NCBI RefSeq assembly: GCF_024518675.1
Contig: NZ_JANIGL010000003.1
Location: 558,001 to 622,000 of the forward strand
Reading direction: 5' to 3'
Length of the DNA: 64,000 nucleotides
From: Pseudoalteromonas shioyasakiensis
GTDB lineage: Bacteria; Pseudomonadota; Gammaproteobacteria; Enterobacterales; Alteromonadaceae
Made by a program: the position numbers and the translations under genes. Below the pieces are notes generated by a model. It was not told the origin of the DNA. It made no database searches and saw nothing but the letters and a program-made list of their open reading frames with translations. Of the stretch, positions 36,180-44,249 are shown in pieces. Position 1 is the stretch's first letter. The number at the start of each line of letters is the position of its first letter.

Positions 36180-37067
36180 ATGATAGATAAAATCGAACTG
36201 CAATGGTTAATCAGTTTTCAATGCGTTTATGAACAACTGAGCTTTAAACTCGCTGCCGAGCAATTGCAATTACCTACATCCAATGTCAGTCGTCATGTCG
36301 CGTTATTAGAGCAGCAGCTTAATTTAAGATTATTACAACGTACCACCCGAAAAATGGTGGCAACCACAGCGGGTAAGCAGCTTTACCAATCTATTACCCC
36401 ACTGACACAAGCGATGGATGACTCGCTAGAAGAGCTATCTTTGCAAGGCGAGTCTCTTGCTGGGCACCTTAAAATCATCATGCCTGATCTGCCTTTTTTA
36501 GCCGAAATAATAGTCGAATTTTGTTTTTTGCACCCTCAAATACAACTAAGTTGTGATACACAATTAAACCCTAGTGAAGGATTGCTAGAAGGGTTTGATA
36601 TAGTACTACGCTTTGGCCGCGGACCTTTAGATGATTCAGGCTGGATCGCGAAAGAGCTGCTGCGCTGGCCCAGTTGCATTGTTGGCGCACCACAATTAAT
36701 CAACAATATACCTGTACCGCGCTCGTTAGATGAGTTAACTAAAGTCCCCTGTATTACGAGTTTATCTGTACTGCAGGGCATGCCCTGGCGCTTTAAACAG
36801 CAACAAACAGCGCACGTAAAATCAAACTTTAAAGTAAACAGTGGCAATATGGCCAAAGCCGCTGTACTTAAAGGATTAGGCTATGCAATTTTGCCCATTC
36901 ACGCATGCCAAGAACATATAGACAACGGTTCATTGATCAACATTAAACTCGACCATGAGCCAGAAGATCTGGTGCTATATGCATTCTATGCAGGCAGAAA
37001 ATACCCACTAGAGAAGGTGAAAGTTTTTTTAGAATTCCTAAAGTCTAAATGCGCTACACTTCTGTAA
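36180..37067 (+). CDS. LysR-family transcriptional regulator
   Basis: The 295 residues have an N-terminal winged helix (LAAEQLQLPTSNVSRHVALLEQQLNLRLLQRTTRK) and a LysR substrate-binding domain from about residue 90. It lies about 100 bp from, and divergent to, the FAD monooxygenase, the usual layout of LysR regulator and target. The inducer is unknown. Confidence 0.9.
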   Translation: MIDKIELQWLISFQCVYEQLSFKLAAEQLQLPTSNVSRHVALLEQQLNLRLLQRTTRKMVATTAGKQLYQSITPLTQAMDDSLEELSLQGESLAGHLKIIMPDLPFLAEIIVEFCFLHPQIQLSCDTQLNPSEGLLEGFDIVLRFGRGPLDDSGWIAKELLRWPSCIVGAPQLINNIPVPRSLDELTKVPCITSLSVLQGMPWRFKQQQTAHVKSNFKVNSGNMAKAAVLKGLGYAILPIHACQEHIDNGSLINIKLDHEPEDLVLYAFYAGRKYPLEKVKVFLEFLKSKCATLL

Positions 37068-37112
37068 GGTATAATGTAACTCAATGCGCATACAAGCTAA
37101 ACGCGGAGAAAT

Positions 37113-37463
37113 ATGAATAAAGTTGGTATATTTTGGTTTGCACAAAACAAGCTAGTTTTTATAGCTGAGTTAGCAACACATTATAATGCTGATCAATACG
37201 GTTTAATTGACAGTGCTTTTTTACATATCCATGAATGGGAAAAACAGCATATTTACTCACGATTTGGCCTTAAATTAGTAGGTACTGAGTACCAACAGTA
37301 TCCCCGTGGCCGAGTTATATTTGATACGAATCTACAACGGACACATGTGTTTTTAGACAAACATATTTTTAAAACCAAGGTTAAAAACCAAATTATAACG
37401 GCATTTAACCTCCATCCAGATACCACCAAATGGTTTGATGATCCTCATTACAGGTGCTTTTAA
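37113..37463 (+). CDS. Conserved uncharacterised protein
   Basis: The 116-residue cytoplasmic protein begins MNKVGIFWFAQNKLVF. It has a central YPRGRVIFDTNLQRTHVFLDKH and ends DTTKWFDDPHYRCF, a pattern I recall from conserved hypothetical proteins in Enterobacteria, all without assigned function. There is no signal peptide. It follows the LysR gene by 46 bp on the same strand but has its own AGCGGAG region before the ATG. Confidence 0.65.
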   Translation: MNKVGIFWFAQNKLVFIAELATHYNADQYGLIDSAFLHIHEWEKQHIYSRFGLKLVGTEYQQYPRGRVIFDTNLQRTHVFLDKHIFKTKVKNQIITAFNLHPDTTKWFDDPHYRCF

Positions 37464-37501
37464 TCATTTACTAATTAATCGCCCTGTGCAACGAACAGAA
37501 G

Positions 37502-37697
37502 TCATCCCATTTTTTGTATATAGTCGATTGCCGTCATTTTTTTATATGTGATGTTTCCAATTGAGAACGCCACAGGGTCAGGATCTTCATCGGTGTATAA
37601 TTTTTACTGCAATGGACCAATAACCGTCTTGCCCCCGGAAAGTTGGGATGCCACTGGCTGCACTTAAACCTGCGCCAGTGATATATAATATCGTCAT
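37502..37697 (-). pseudogene. Internally deleted SIR2-family gene
   Basis: From the ATG at 37697 the frame reads MTILYITGAGLSAASGIPTF then RGQDGYWSI, nearly identical to the sirtuin at 28924-29643, and stops after 36 residues. A second frame right after encodes DEDPDPVAFSIGNITYKKMT and AIDYIQKMG, matching that sirtuin's C-terminus. About 180 middle codons are missing. It is the last member of the minus-strand cluster with Cpp_Rec and the FtsZ paralogue. Confidence 0.85.
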
Positions 37698-37722
37698 AAA
37701 TAATCCTGTTTAATTGTAATAT

Positions 37723-38049
37723 TTACGACTCGTTATTGCAGCGATTAGAACCCTGCTGATTTCTAGCCAGTAAGTTAATTTGTGTAATTGCGCGCTCCAT
37801 TTTTATGCGTGCTGAGCTATTAGATGAATGAACGGTTATTGCTGGTGGTACAAAGCCATCAATAAACACTGCCCGCTCAATCCAAAGTAAAACGTCATAG
37901 CCAGTGCCTTTAGTATCATTTCCTAAATCATGATCAAGGCTGAGCTGCTTTACTTTACCGGTCTTCAAAAGTTTAATCACTTCATTAGGCCAATAGGCTC
38001 GTAACCAACCGGCTGGAGTTTCCCTCTCATCATCTAAATATAGGTTCAT
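37723..38049 (-). CDS. Cyclic-phosphate processing receiver-like (Cpp_Rec) protein
   Basis: The 108 residues match the Cpp_Rec family: LYLDDERETPAGW at the N-terminus (acidic LDDE 5-8), SLDHDLGNDTKGTGYDVLLW (DHDLG 39-43) and ITVHSSNSSAR (72-82). It has a receiver-like fold proposed to process cyclic phosphates in RNA-repair and NAD-linked conflict systems, but the enzyme activity is not proven. The ATG at 38049 is chosen because the conserved domain starts there. The sirtuin remnant 25 bp downstream suggests the two once formed an NAD/ADP-ribose-linked pair. Confidence 0.78.
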   Translation of the reverse strand: MNLYLDDERETPAGWLRAYWPNEVIKLLKTGKVKQLSLDHDLGNDTKGTGYDVLLWIERAVFIDGFVPPAITVHSSNSSARIKMERAITQINLLARNQQGSNRCNNES

Positions 38050-38129
38050 AGATTTATACCACTTAAAAAAGTATTCAGACTCTGAAAACAACAGCTAACA
38101 ACCCTTTAAGTACAAATAGTGAATAACCG

Positions 38130-39227
38130 TTATTTCCCGGAGGGCGGCGGGGCTTGATTACGAATAAATGCGGGTATATCAAAAATATCTGAGGCTTGAG
38201 GTTGAGTGATCACCACTTCGGGCTTTTTTAATTCGCTATCTGCCGCTTTATCGTGCTGCTCTACAACCATCTTTGCACTCGCCCCTGTCGCTATAATCAA
38301 TAATTCATAATTGCTGACTAAATTTTCAATTTTAGACACTCCGCAAATCACCAGCGCATTAGGGCTTACTTTCTGGCGTACCGTGTCGGTGATGAGGTTA
38401 TAACTACCCAGTGAAATCTCCTCTTTACAATTTACTTGCACAATAACACCCGAGCTGGATGACATATCTACCTGATTAACTAAGGGGTTATTAAGTGCAC
38501 TATCAAGTGCAGTAGTAAATTCGTCCTCACTATCACATTTACCAACGCCCAGTACAGCATCACCTTGGCAATCCATGATTTTAGCAAAGTCGTTTAAATC
38601 AACGTTTATTAAACCTTGAAAGCACAGCATATCGATTAATGACTTAATTAGTGAGTGGAGTATTTGATTTGAGTGTTTAAATGCATCAAACAACCCAACA
38701 TTATTACCTAAAACCTCAATAAGTTGATCATTGGGTAAAGTGATCACCGCATTTGCATGCTCTTTTAGGGTATTTAAACCTGCTTGTGCAACGTTTGATC
38801 TAAACTGCCCTTCACTGCTAAAAGGTAGCGTTGCAACAAATATCACAGGCTTATTTTGTTCACGAGCAAGCTCTGCGATATAAGGACTGGCGCCGGTACC
38901 AGTACCACCACCGAGCCCTGTTGCGCACAATAAAATATCGCAGTTATTTATTAATGCTAAAAGTTGATCTTTGCTTTCTTGCGCCGCTTGTAAGCCAACC
39001 TCAGGATCGGCGCCAGCACCATAACCATGTGTCAGTTCAGCGCCAATCAGCACGGCATCATCACTTTGGGTATGTTCGAGCACAACTTTGTCAGTATTAA
39101 CACTAAATAACTTTGCTTGTTTACTCTCGCGCTGCTCATAAATACTATCTAACGTATTACAGCCACAACCTCCAATGCCAAATACACCAATAGATAAACC
39201 ATCTTGCTGCTCAATTAATTGAAACAT
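38130..39227 (-). CDS. FtsZ paralogue in an accessory cluster
   Basis: This 365-residue tubulin-superfamily GTPase has a divergent N-terminal loop FGIGGCGCN (16-24), the tubulin signature GGGTGTG (106-112), the PNDQLIEVLG helix region and an intact T7 synergy loop NVDLND (208-213). A short linker leads to DIPAFIRNQ (350-358), the C-terminal peptide by which FtsZ contacts FtsA, ZipA and other partners. AAAGGAG before the ATG at 39227 fixes the start. There are no division genes around it. It may co-assemble with, or poison, the host FtsZ ring; this is inference. Confidence 0.88.
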   Translation of the reverse strand: MFQLIEQQDGLSIGVFGIGGCGCNTLDSIYEQRESKQAKLFSVNTDKVVLEHTQSDDAVLIGAELTHGYGAGADPEVGLQAAQESKDQLLALINNCDILLCATGLGGGTGTGASPYIAELAREQNKPVIFVATLPFSSEGQFRSNVAQAGLNTLKEHANAVITLPNDQLIEVLGNNVGLFDAFKHSNQILHSLIKSLIDMLCFQGLINVDLNDFAKIMDCQGDAVLGVGKCDSEDEFTTALDSALNNPLVNQVDMSSSSGVIVQVNCKEEISLGSYNLITDTVRQKVSPNALVICGVSKIENLVSNYELLIIATGASAKMVVEQHDKAADSELKKPEVVITQPQASDIFDIPAFIRNQAPPPSGK

Positions 39228-39303
39228 AACCACTCCTTTATTTTTAAAAGGAGCATAACAAACCGGTGCGTCAATTTTTGACGCACCTAAGCTTTTAAAT
39301 AAA

Positions 39304-40278
39304 TTAAAGGTAGTTTGCAGTCGCCGCTTTAAGCTTGCTAACAATTCTTTGCCGAAGCTTTTCTGGCTTAATCACTTCAAGCCAATGAGCACATTTAAAT
39401 AGCTCATCGGTCAATTGCTCGATATCAATAGTTTGATAGGTGAGTAATACATTTTTATCGTCAATATGTTGCTTGTCAGTCAGCTCGCCAAGTTCAATAA
39501 AACCTTGATTAACCGCAGAATGGTTAGGCACTTTCACAACTAACTCAATCGTTTCTTGCGACTTACCTTTGTTAATCGCACTACGTAACGATTTTAACTG
39601 CTCAGCACTTGGCTCACGTCGTATCTTTTGCAAAATGTGTACATTACGAATGCGATAAACCGGCATTTGGTAGCATTTATCGTGAAGCGCCCCCACCATA
39701 AACTGCGCCATTAAAACGCCGCCTTGCTCAACTAAGTTATAAAAGCTTAATTCAGCAAACTTTAGCCAATGCGCCTCATCATAAAGCACCCTATATAGCT
39801 CAGCACTCACTGCACGTTTATGTTTAATAGCATGCTCTATTTGCGCAACCAACTGAGTATCAATATTAACTTTTAAAGGAGGTTTTGGCATAGTTGAAAG
39901 CCAGTCAGGCACATGACCATTAAAACGCTTCAGCGCCTGCTCCGCTTTAGTATGCACTGAGCGCTTAACATCACTGGGGACAGATTGCGGTAGTAGCTGC
40001 TCGAGCAGCAAATAATGCCCCGCTACTTCACTGCTCATTATTTGTGCTTTACCACCTCGCCACTGCGTATTGATAGACCAACCATATGGTTTACTACGTG
40101 TGTCTTTTTCAAGCCCAAAACAACCTTGGTTGTAAAGTGATTGCAAGTCGCGTTGCAGCATGCGACATGTAAGCTCAAAGCCACGTTCAATCAGTTTTTG
40201 CTGCAGCTGTTGGGTCGAGATAGAGCTTGGCGCTATTGGCACAAGCTCTAAAATTGATAAATGGCGATGTGAATTCAT
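39304..40278 (-). CDS. HTH-WYL transcriptional regulator
   Basis: The 324 residues have an N-terminal winged helix-turn-helix (STQQLQQKLIERGFELTCRMLQRDL, about 21-45). The C-terminal half fits a WYL domain (around LSFYNLVEQGGVLMAQFMVG) and a final WCX-like segment. WYL regulators of this shape often control defence operons in response to nucleic acid or nucleotide ligands. It lies 76 bp upstream of the FtsZ paralogue and 12 bp downstream of the GIY-YIG gene, on the same strand. Confidence 0.85.
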   Translation of the reverse strand: MNSHRHLSILELVPIAPSSISTQQLQQKLIERGFELTCRMLQRDLQSLYNQGCFGLEKDTRSKPYGWSINTQWRGGKAQIMSSEVAGHYLLLEQLLPQSVPSDVKRSVHTKAEQALKRFNGHVPDWLSTMPKPPLKVNIDTQLVAQIEHAIKHKRAVSAELYRVLYDEAHWLKFAELSFYNLVEQGGVLMAQFMVGALHDKCYQMPVYRIRNVHILQKIRREPSAEQLKSLRSAINKGKSQETIELVVKVPNHSAVNQGFIELGELTDKQHIDDKNVLLTYQTIDIEQLTDELFKCAHWLEVIKPEKLRQRIVSKLKAATANYL

Positions 40279-40290
40279 TAAATTATTTAA

Positions 40291-41037
40291 CTACTTCCTT
40301 GGTAAATAACTATAACCTTGTTGCATTGACGGTATCGGATAACCATCGCTGTCAACTAACAACCGTCCGCGAAGATGGTGCTCATCCTGAGCTTGGCCTA
40401 CAAACTCCCATCTATTTGGCTTCCCTTTACTCGCTCTAGTAGAAAGAGTAGAGCCAGCTTCAAACCAAGCCTCAATTTTATAAACTTGGATTACAACCCC
40501 ATCGACTACTGCTAATGCCATGTTGTACTCATTTTTTTCTCTAGTTTCCGCTGATACGCCATGCCAAAACTGTCGAGTCATATCATAAATTTCAGGTTCG
40601 GACAATGTGGGTGAGTATGTTTGATTTATATAAAATAAAATACACTTTTCTTTTATATCATCAACTAGAACTGGCTTCACCGAATGTAACCTTTCAAGCT
40701 CTTCAATTGTTAAGCGCCCTTTAACTACCCCATGCCCTCTGACCACATTTGTCAGATTCTCTAAACCCAGTGCATCAATGATAGCTGCCTCAACTTCAAA
40801 AGCTGTTTGTTCATCTAATCCATATCTTAATATTTCAACTCTGGGCTCTTCATTTACAGCTCTAATTTCTGCTATTTTCCTTGCTTTACCAGACTCTTTA
40901 CCTATTTCTTTTAGGTGATCAAAAGCTCTGTTATTGTGAGACGCTTTTCCGACATAAAAGATCTTATCATTACTTGGGTCAATTAACCCATATACATAAC
41001 AACCGAGTTGCTCTTTTACCAATTTTGAAAATTTCAT
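40291..41037 (-). CDS. LEM-3-like GIY-YIG nuclease-domain protein
   Basis: The 248 residues start with a GIY-YIG fold: CYVYGLIDPSNDKIFYVGKA (about 12-31) then RAFDHL, with downstream VEAAIIDALGLENLTN, as in the LEM-3-like GIY-YIG family. The C-terminal half (from about 130) is an uncharacterised domain. It could cut DNA or be a structure-specific nuclease. It is first in the minus-strand cluster and sits directly downstream of the 9-bp repeat array. Confidence 0.8.
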   Translation of the reverse strand: MKFSKLVKEQLGCYVYGLIDPSNDKIFYVGKASHNNRAFDHLKEIGKESGKARKIAEIRAVNEEPRVEILRYGLDEQTAFEVEAAIIDALGLENLTNVVRGHGVVKGRLTIEELERLHSVKPVLVDDIKEKCILFYINQTYSPTLSEPEIYDMTRQFWHGVSAETREKNEYNMALAVVDGVVIQVYKIEAWFEAGSTLSTRASKGKPNRWEFVGQAQDEHHLRGRLLVDSDGYPIPSMQQGYSYLPRK

Positions 41038-41100
41038 GTTTAAATCTATTATTTATCATAATCATATACTTGGAAGAGAAGATCTGAGCCTTATCTTTAA

Positions 41101-41226
41101 GTAACATATGTAACCTATGTAACCTATGTAACCTATGTAACCTATGTAACCTATGTAACCTATGTAACCTATGTAACCTATGTAACCTATGTAACCTATG
41201 TAACCTATGTAACCTATGTAACCTAG
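41101..41226. repeat. Tandem array of a 9-bp unit
   Basis: Twelve perfect copies of GTAACCTAT fill 41110-41217, flanked by one variant on each side (GTAACATAT and GTAACCTAG). The array lies between the AAA ATPase stop and the GIY-YIG start, in the 5' region of the FtsZ-paralogue cluster. The copy number is likely unstable and could alter expression. Confidence 0.98.
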
Positions 41227-41281
41227 CATATACGGTATAACTACAAAACTTTAATAAGCAAGTACTTTATACTGTTACACC

Positions 41282-43300
41282 TCAAACAAACCCAATCTTC
41301 TGCTTTCCGCCTTCTTTTAGAGCATTTTGTTCTTGTAAAATCGATAACATTCGCTCTTGAGTCATTCGTTTTTTTGAAAACCTCATTTGCCTTTTTACAA
41401 TCGCAAAATCACCTGGTGTTAACTTCGGCAGTTTGAATAATTCATGCATTAGCTGCTTATTTAATACTCCAGGGCCTAATGTATCTTTAAATAATTGTTT
41501 AGTCTGCACCGGAGTCAGGTAGGTTAAATTTAAATTAAAATCAAATCGCCTCATTACCGCTTTATCTAAGTGTTTAGCAAAATTAGTAGCAGCAAAAAGT
41601 GGGAGTTGAAATTGCTCCATATGGCATAGTAATTCGTTGATTGTTTGCACTTCCCAATTTGCCGTCGCTTGTTCACGGCTACACAATAAGCTATCTGCCT
41701 CATCAATAAATATTGCACTTCCTTCTTGTGTAGCTTGTTTAAATAATTGAGCAATGTTTTGCTCACTTTCGCCAACCCACTTGCTTAATAAGTCTGATGC
41801 TTTAACTGAAATAAGTTTAAAATCAGCTTTTTCGCATAAATAATTTACAAAAGCTGTTTTACCTGTGCCTGGCGGGCCTGTTAGCAGAGTTCGTGAACTC
41901 GAATACTCGATTACAGCCTCTTCTACCTGTTCGAGTGATACATATTCAGACTCTATATTCACCATTTTAGGGTTAAACTTTTGCGCTGCTTGATAAGTTA
42001 ATTCATGTGCTGAAAAGCCGCATGCAGTTAAGGTATCTTGAATATTCTCTTCTATGCATTCACGGGCGGTTTGTGCTTTAAATCCGCATAACCTAGCTAC
42101 ATGTACTGCTTTAGCAATATGAGCTGGCAGTAAGTTTTGTTGAGCTGCTAATTTGCTAATAAAACTGTTACCAACACTTAAGCCTTTAACATATTTACCG
42201 ATCATTTTTTCTTTAGTCGTTTTATTTAGTTCAGGAATTTCGTAAACAATATTAAATCGCCTAATAACGCTTTGTGGTAAATCCTCTAAATGATTGGTGA
42301 TCCAAATACTCACTACAGGGTGATTTTCAATGTAAGTATGTAGTAATTCTTTTGAGAAGCTTTTAGAGAATAAATCACGCTCAAAAATGTTTTCACACTC
42401 ATCCAGTAACAGCATTGTTTTTTTACGCTTGCCAACCAACTTACTCACCACATTAAAGTGCTCTAAACGCAGCTCAGAGCTTGCGCTTCGGCTATCGAGC
42501 TCGTTTGTTGGGTTTATTAAATTACTACCTTTAGCTTGCACCTTTAGCAACTGCGAACCACAGGATTGCGCTATATATTTCGCCAATGAAGTTTTACCTG
42601 AACCTGGCACACCATAAAATAAAATACTCAATGCTTGCCCACCGGTCTTAGTCGCATTTTGCGTAGCTTTTAGTAATGTATTTAAATCTAGGTGAGATAA
42701 ATCAGCAGCGCTAAGTTCAGAAGCCTCACAAGAAGTGACCAAGTTAGATAAAATATCACTTTCACTATTTAACTTATCCTCGAGAAGGCTTTTAGCAATT
42801 GCGTTTGGTAGTATTAAAAACTCATCTTCCCCAGCAAATATCTCCATATCCATTGAATACATACCAGATTCAATAATTAAACTAATTTGCTTGTTGATTA
42901 GTGCTTCATCAATACCAATCACAGAAGCTATTTTTTCTAAAATAACGCTCGCGTAATCGTCGCGTAAGTATTCAACAAGTTCGCGTAATGGTTTACTGAG
43001 CGTCATGCAACACGAAAAAATAACTAAAGGAGTAACCATTTTTGGTAGATCAAACGCTTTACAAAATATATACACATTTTTTTGCAACGTTTTAGGCATT
43101 GTGCTGATTGCTAAATGATCTAATCGCGAGATCAAATCATCAACATCTAAGCCCTGTAAATTTGTATAGCTAAAGCCAGAAATGTTACATAAAGCCTTTT
43201 TAAATAGCTTATCTTGCCAAAGCTCTTCTACGTCGAATTCTTCCAATAATTCAGTGGTAAAGTGTGCCACAATACGTTTTAATTGAGGGGTTGTGTTCAT
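41282..43300 (-). CDS. Cdc48-like protein with two AAA ATPase domains
   Basis: The 672 residues have an N-terminal helical region (about 1-215) and two AAA modules. The first has Walker A GVPGSGKT (230-237) and Walker B LLLDE (297-301); the second has GPPGTGKT (475-482), the pore-loop-like LSKWVGESEQN, IFIDEADS (530-537) and RRFDF near 584. Both contain arginine-finger-like RRF. It resembles substrate-unfolding AAA proteins (FtsH/Cdc48 type) but without a protease domain. It sits in the island between the FtsZ-paralogue cluster and McrBC. Confidence 0.85.
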   Translation of the reverse strand: MNTTPQLKRIVAHFTTELLEEFDVEELWQDKLFKKALCNISGFSYTNLQGLDVDDLISRLDHLAISTMPKTLQKNVYIFCKAFDLPKMVTPLVIFSCCMTLSKPLRELVEYLRDDYASVILEKIASVIGIDEALINKQISLIIESGMYSMDMEIFAGEDEFLILPNAIAKSLLEDKLNSESDILSNLVTSCEASELSAADLSHLDLNTLLKATQNATKTGGQALSILFYGVPGSGKTSLAKYIAQSCGSQLLKVQAKGSNLINPTNELDSRSASSELRLEHFNVVSKLVGKRKKTMLLLDECENIFERDLFSKSFSKELLHTYIENHPVVSIWITNHLEDLPQSVIRRFNIVYEIPELNKTTKEKMIGKYVKGLSVGNSFISKLAAQQNLLPAHIAKAVHVARLCGFKAQTARECIEENIQDTLTACGFSAHELTYQAAQKFNPKMVNIESEYVSLEQVEEAVIEYSSSRTLLTGPPGTGKTAFVNYLCEKADFKLISVKASDLLSKWVGESEQNIAQLFKQATQEGSAIFIDEADSLLCSREQATANWEVQTINELLCHMEQFQLPLFAATNFAKHLDKAVMRRFDFNLNLTYLTPVQTKQLFKDTLGPGVLNKQLMHELFKLPKLTPGDFAIVKRQMRFSKKRMTQERMLSILQEQNALKEGGKQKIGFV

Positions 43301-43513
43301 GTTATTTACCTAGTTGTTATTAACTGATGTAGCTATATTACTAAGTAGAAAAAAGTAACGTACCCACAACCCTGTCTCAAAAAAAACGCATAGCACATTG
43401 ATAATGTTAGCTTTTTATTTTTTTGTTTTCTTTCGGTTTGTTTTTTTATTAACCCCTTGTTTTTTAGGCCCTGCAGAGGCATAAACAGAGCTATAAAGTT
43501 TTTTTGGACTTTT

Positions 43514-44188
43514 ATGAAAAATGTAAATTTAGGATCGGCAAAAAACCCGATAATTCTAAAGAATAAGCATCAAGATATCGAATCCGAAAAGTACTATGCC
43601 AGACATAAAAACGGAGAAATGTATATCCATAGGCCTCTTCTACAGATGCATACTATAAACAATCATGAACTAGATAAGAATGACCCTGAAAGTGGCACCT
43701 TTGCTTTTCATAAGTTAAGAGATGACCAAGACTGCTTTACAAAAAATGTTATCTCCAATCCTCATCTACAACCATTAGAGGCGAAAATTTTATTGGCACT
43801 CAATGAATTTTTTCAAGCTCATTGGTCTTATGAGATGGTTTATATCTGTAGCTCCAACATAATAAACCTTGATAACTTTGGTGACGATGAGGGCTTTTGG
43901 ATAGCTGAGGGAAGTACTGAGTCTTTAGTAGAAGTAAATGACGTTCCACTATATAAACTATTAGGAAAATCACTAAATACAAGTATTAGCAACGAAAAGC
44001 TTAATAAAATACTCATAAGGTTAGATAGTTTTCACTATATCAGTGTCACACCGGTCACATTCGAAAATTCCAAGCTTGGTATCAGCAAAAAACATAATAA
44101 AAACCAACGTGCTTATTTAAAAATAATACAAATAAATGAGCTGATGGACTCAAAGAACCTAGAAAATACTTGGCTTATAAAAAGCTAA
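43514..44188 (+). CDS. Uncharacterised protein of the island
   Basis: The 224 residues start MKNVNLGSAKNPIILKNKHQ. I do not recognise the family. It is rich in N, K and I, has no signal peptide or membrane segment, and the last 120 residues look like a helical, possibly winged-helix region (LEAKILLALNEFFQAHWSY, KLNKILIRLDSFHYISVTP). It is divergent from the AAA ATPase and convergent with mcrC. The start is uncertain because no strong ribosome site is visible. Confidence 0.6.
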   Translation: MKNVNLGSAKNPIILKNKHQDIESEKYYARHKNGEMYIHRPLLQMHTINNHELDKNDPESGTFAFHKLRDDQDCFTKNVISNPHLQPLEAKILLALNEFFQAHWSYEMVYICSSNIINLDNFGDDEGFWIAEGSTESLVEVNDVPLYKLLGKSLNTSISNEKLNKILIRLDSFHYISVTPVTFENSKLGISKKHNKNQRAYLKIIQINELMDSKNLENTWLIKS

Positions 44189-44249
44189 CACTTAATTGTT
44201 AGCTTGTTAATTTTTCTTATACTGATTGCATATCCCCTCACCTTACATA

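Noticed and set aside
38130-39227. The housekeeping ftsZ
   Set aside because: It is not next to ftsA or other dcw genes, the N-terminal loop is divergent (GIGGCGCN), and the neighbours are island genes, so a paralogue is more likely.
41101-41226. CRISPR array
   Set aside because: The units are 9 bp with no spacers; it is a simple tandem repeat.
41101-41226. Coding tripeptide repeat
   Set aside because: A 9-bp unit could encode a three-residue repeat, but no ORF with a start and ribosome site runs through the array and two frames per strand context meet stops nearby.
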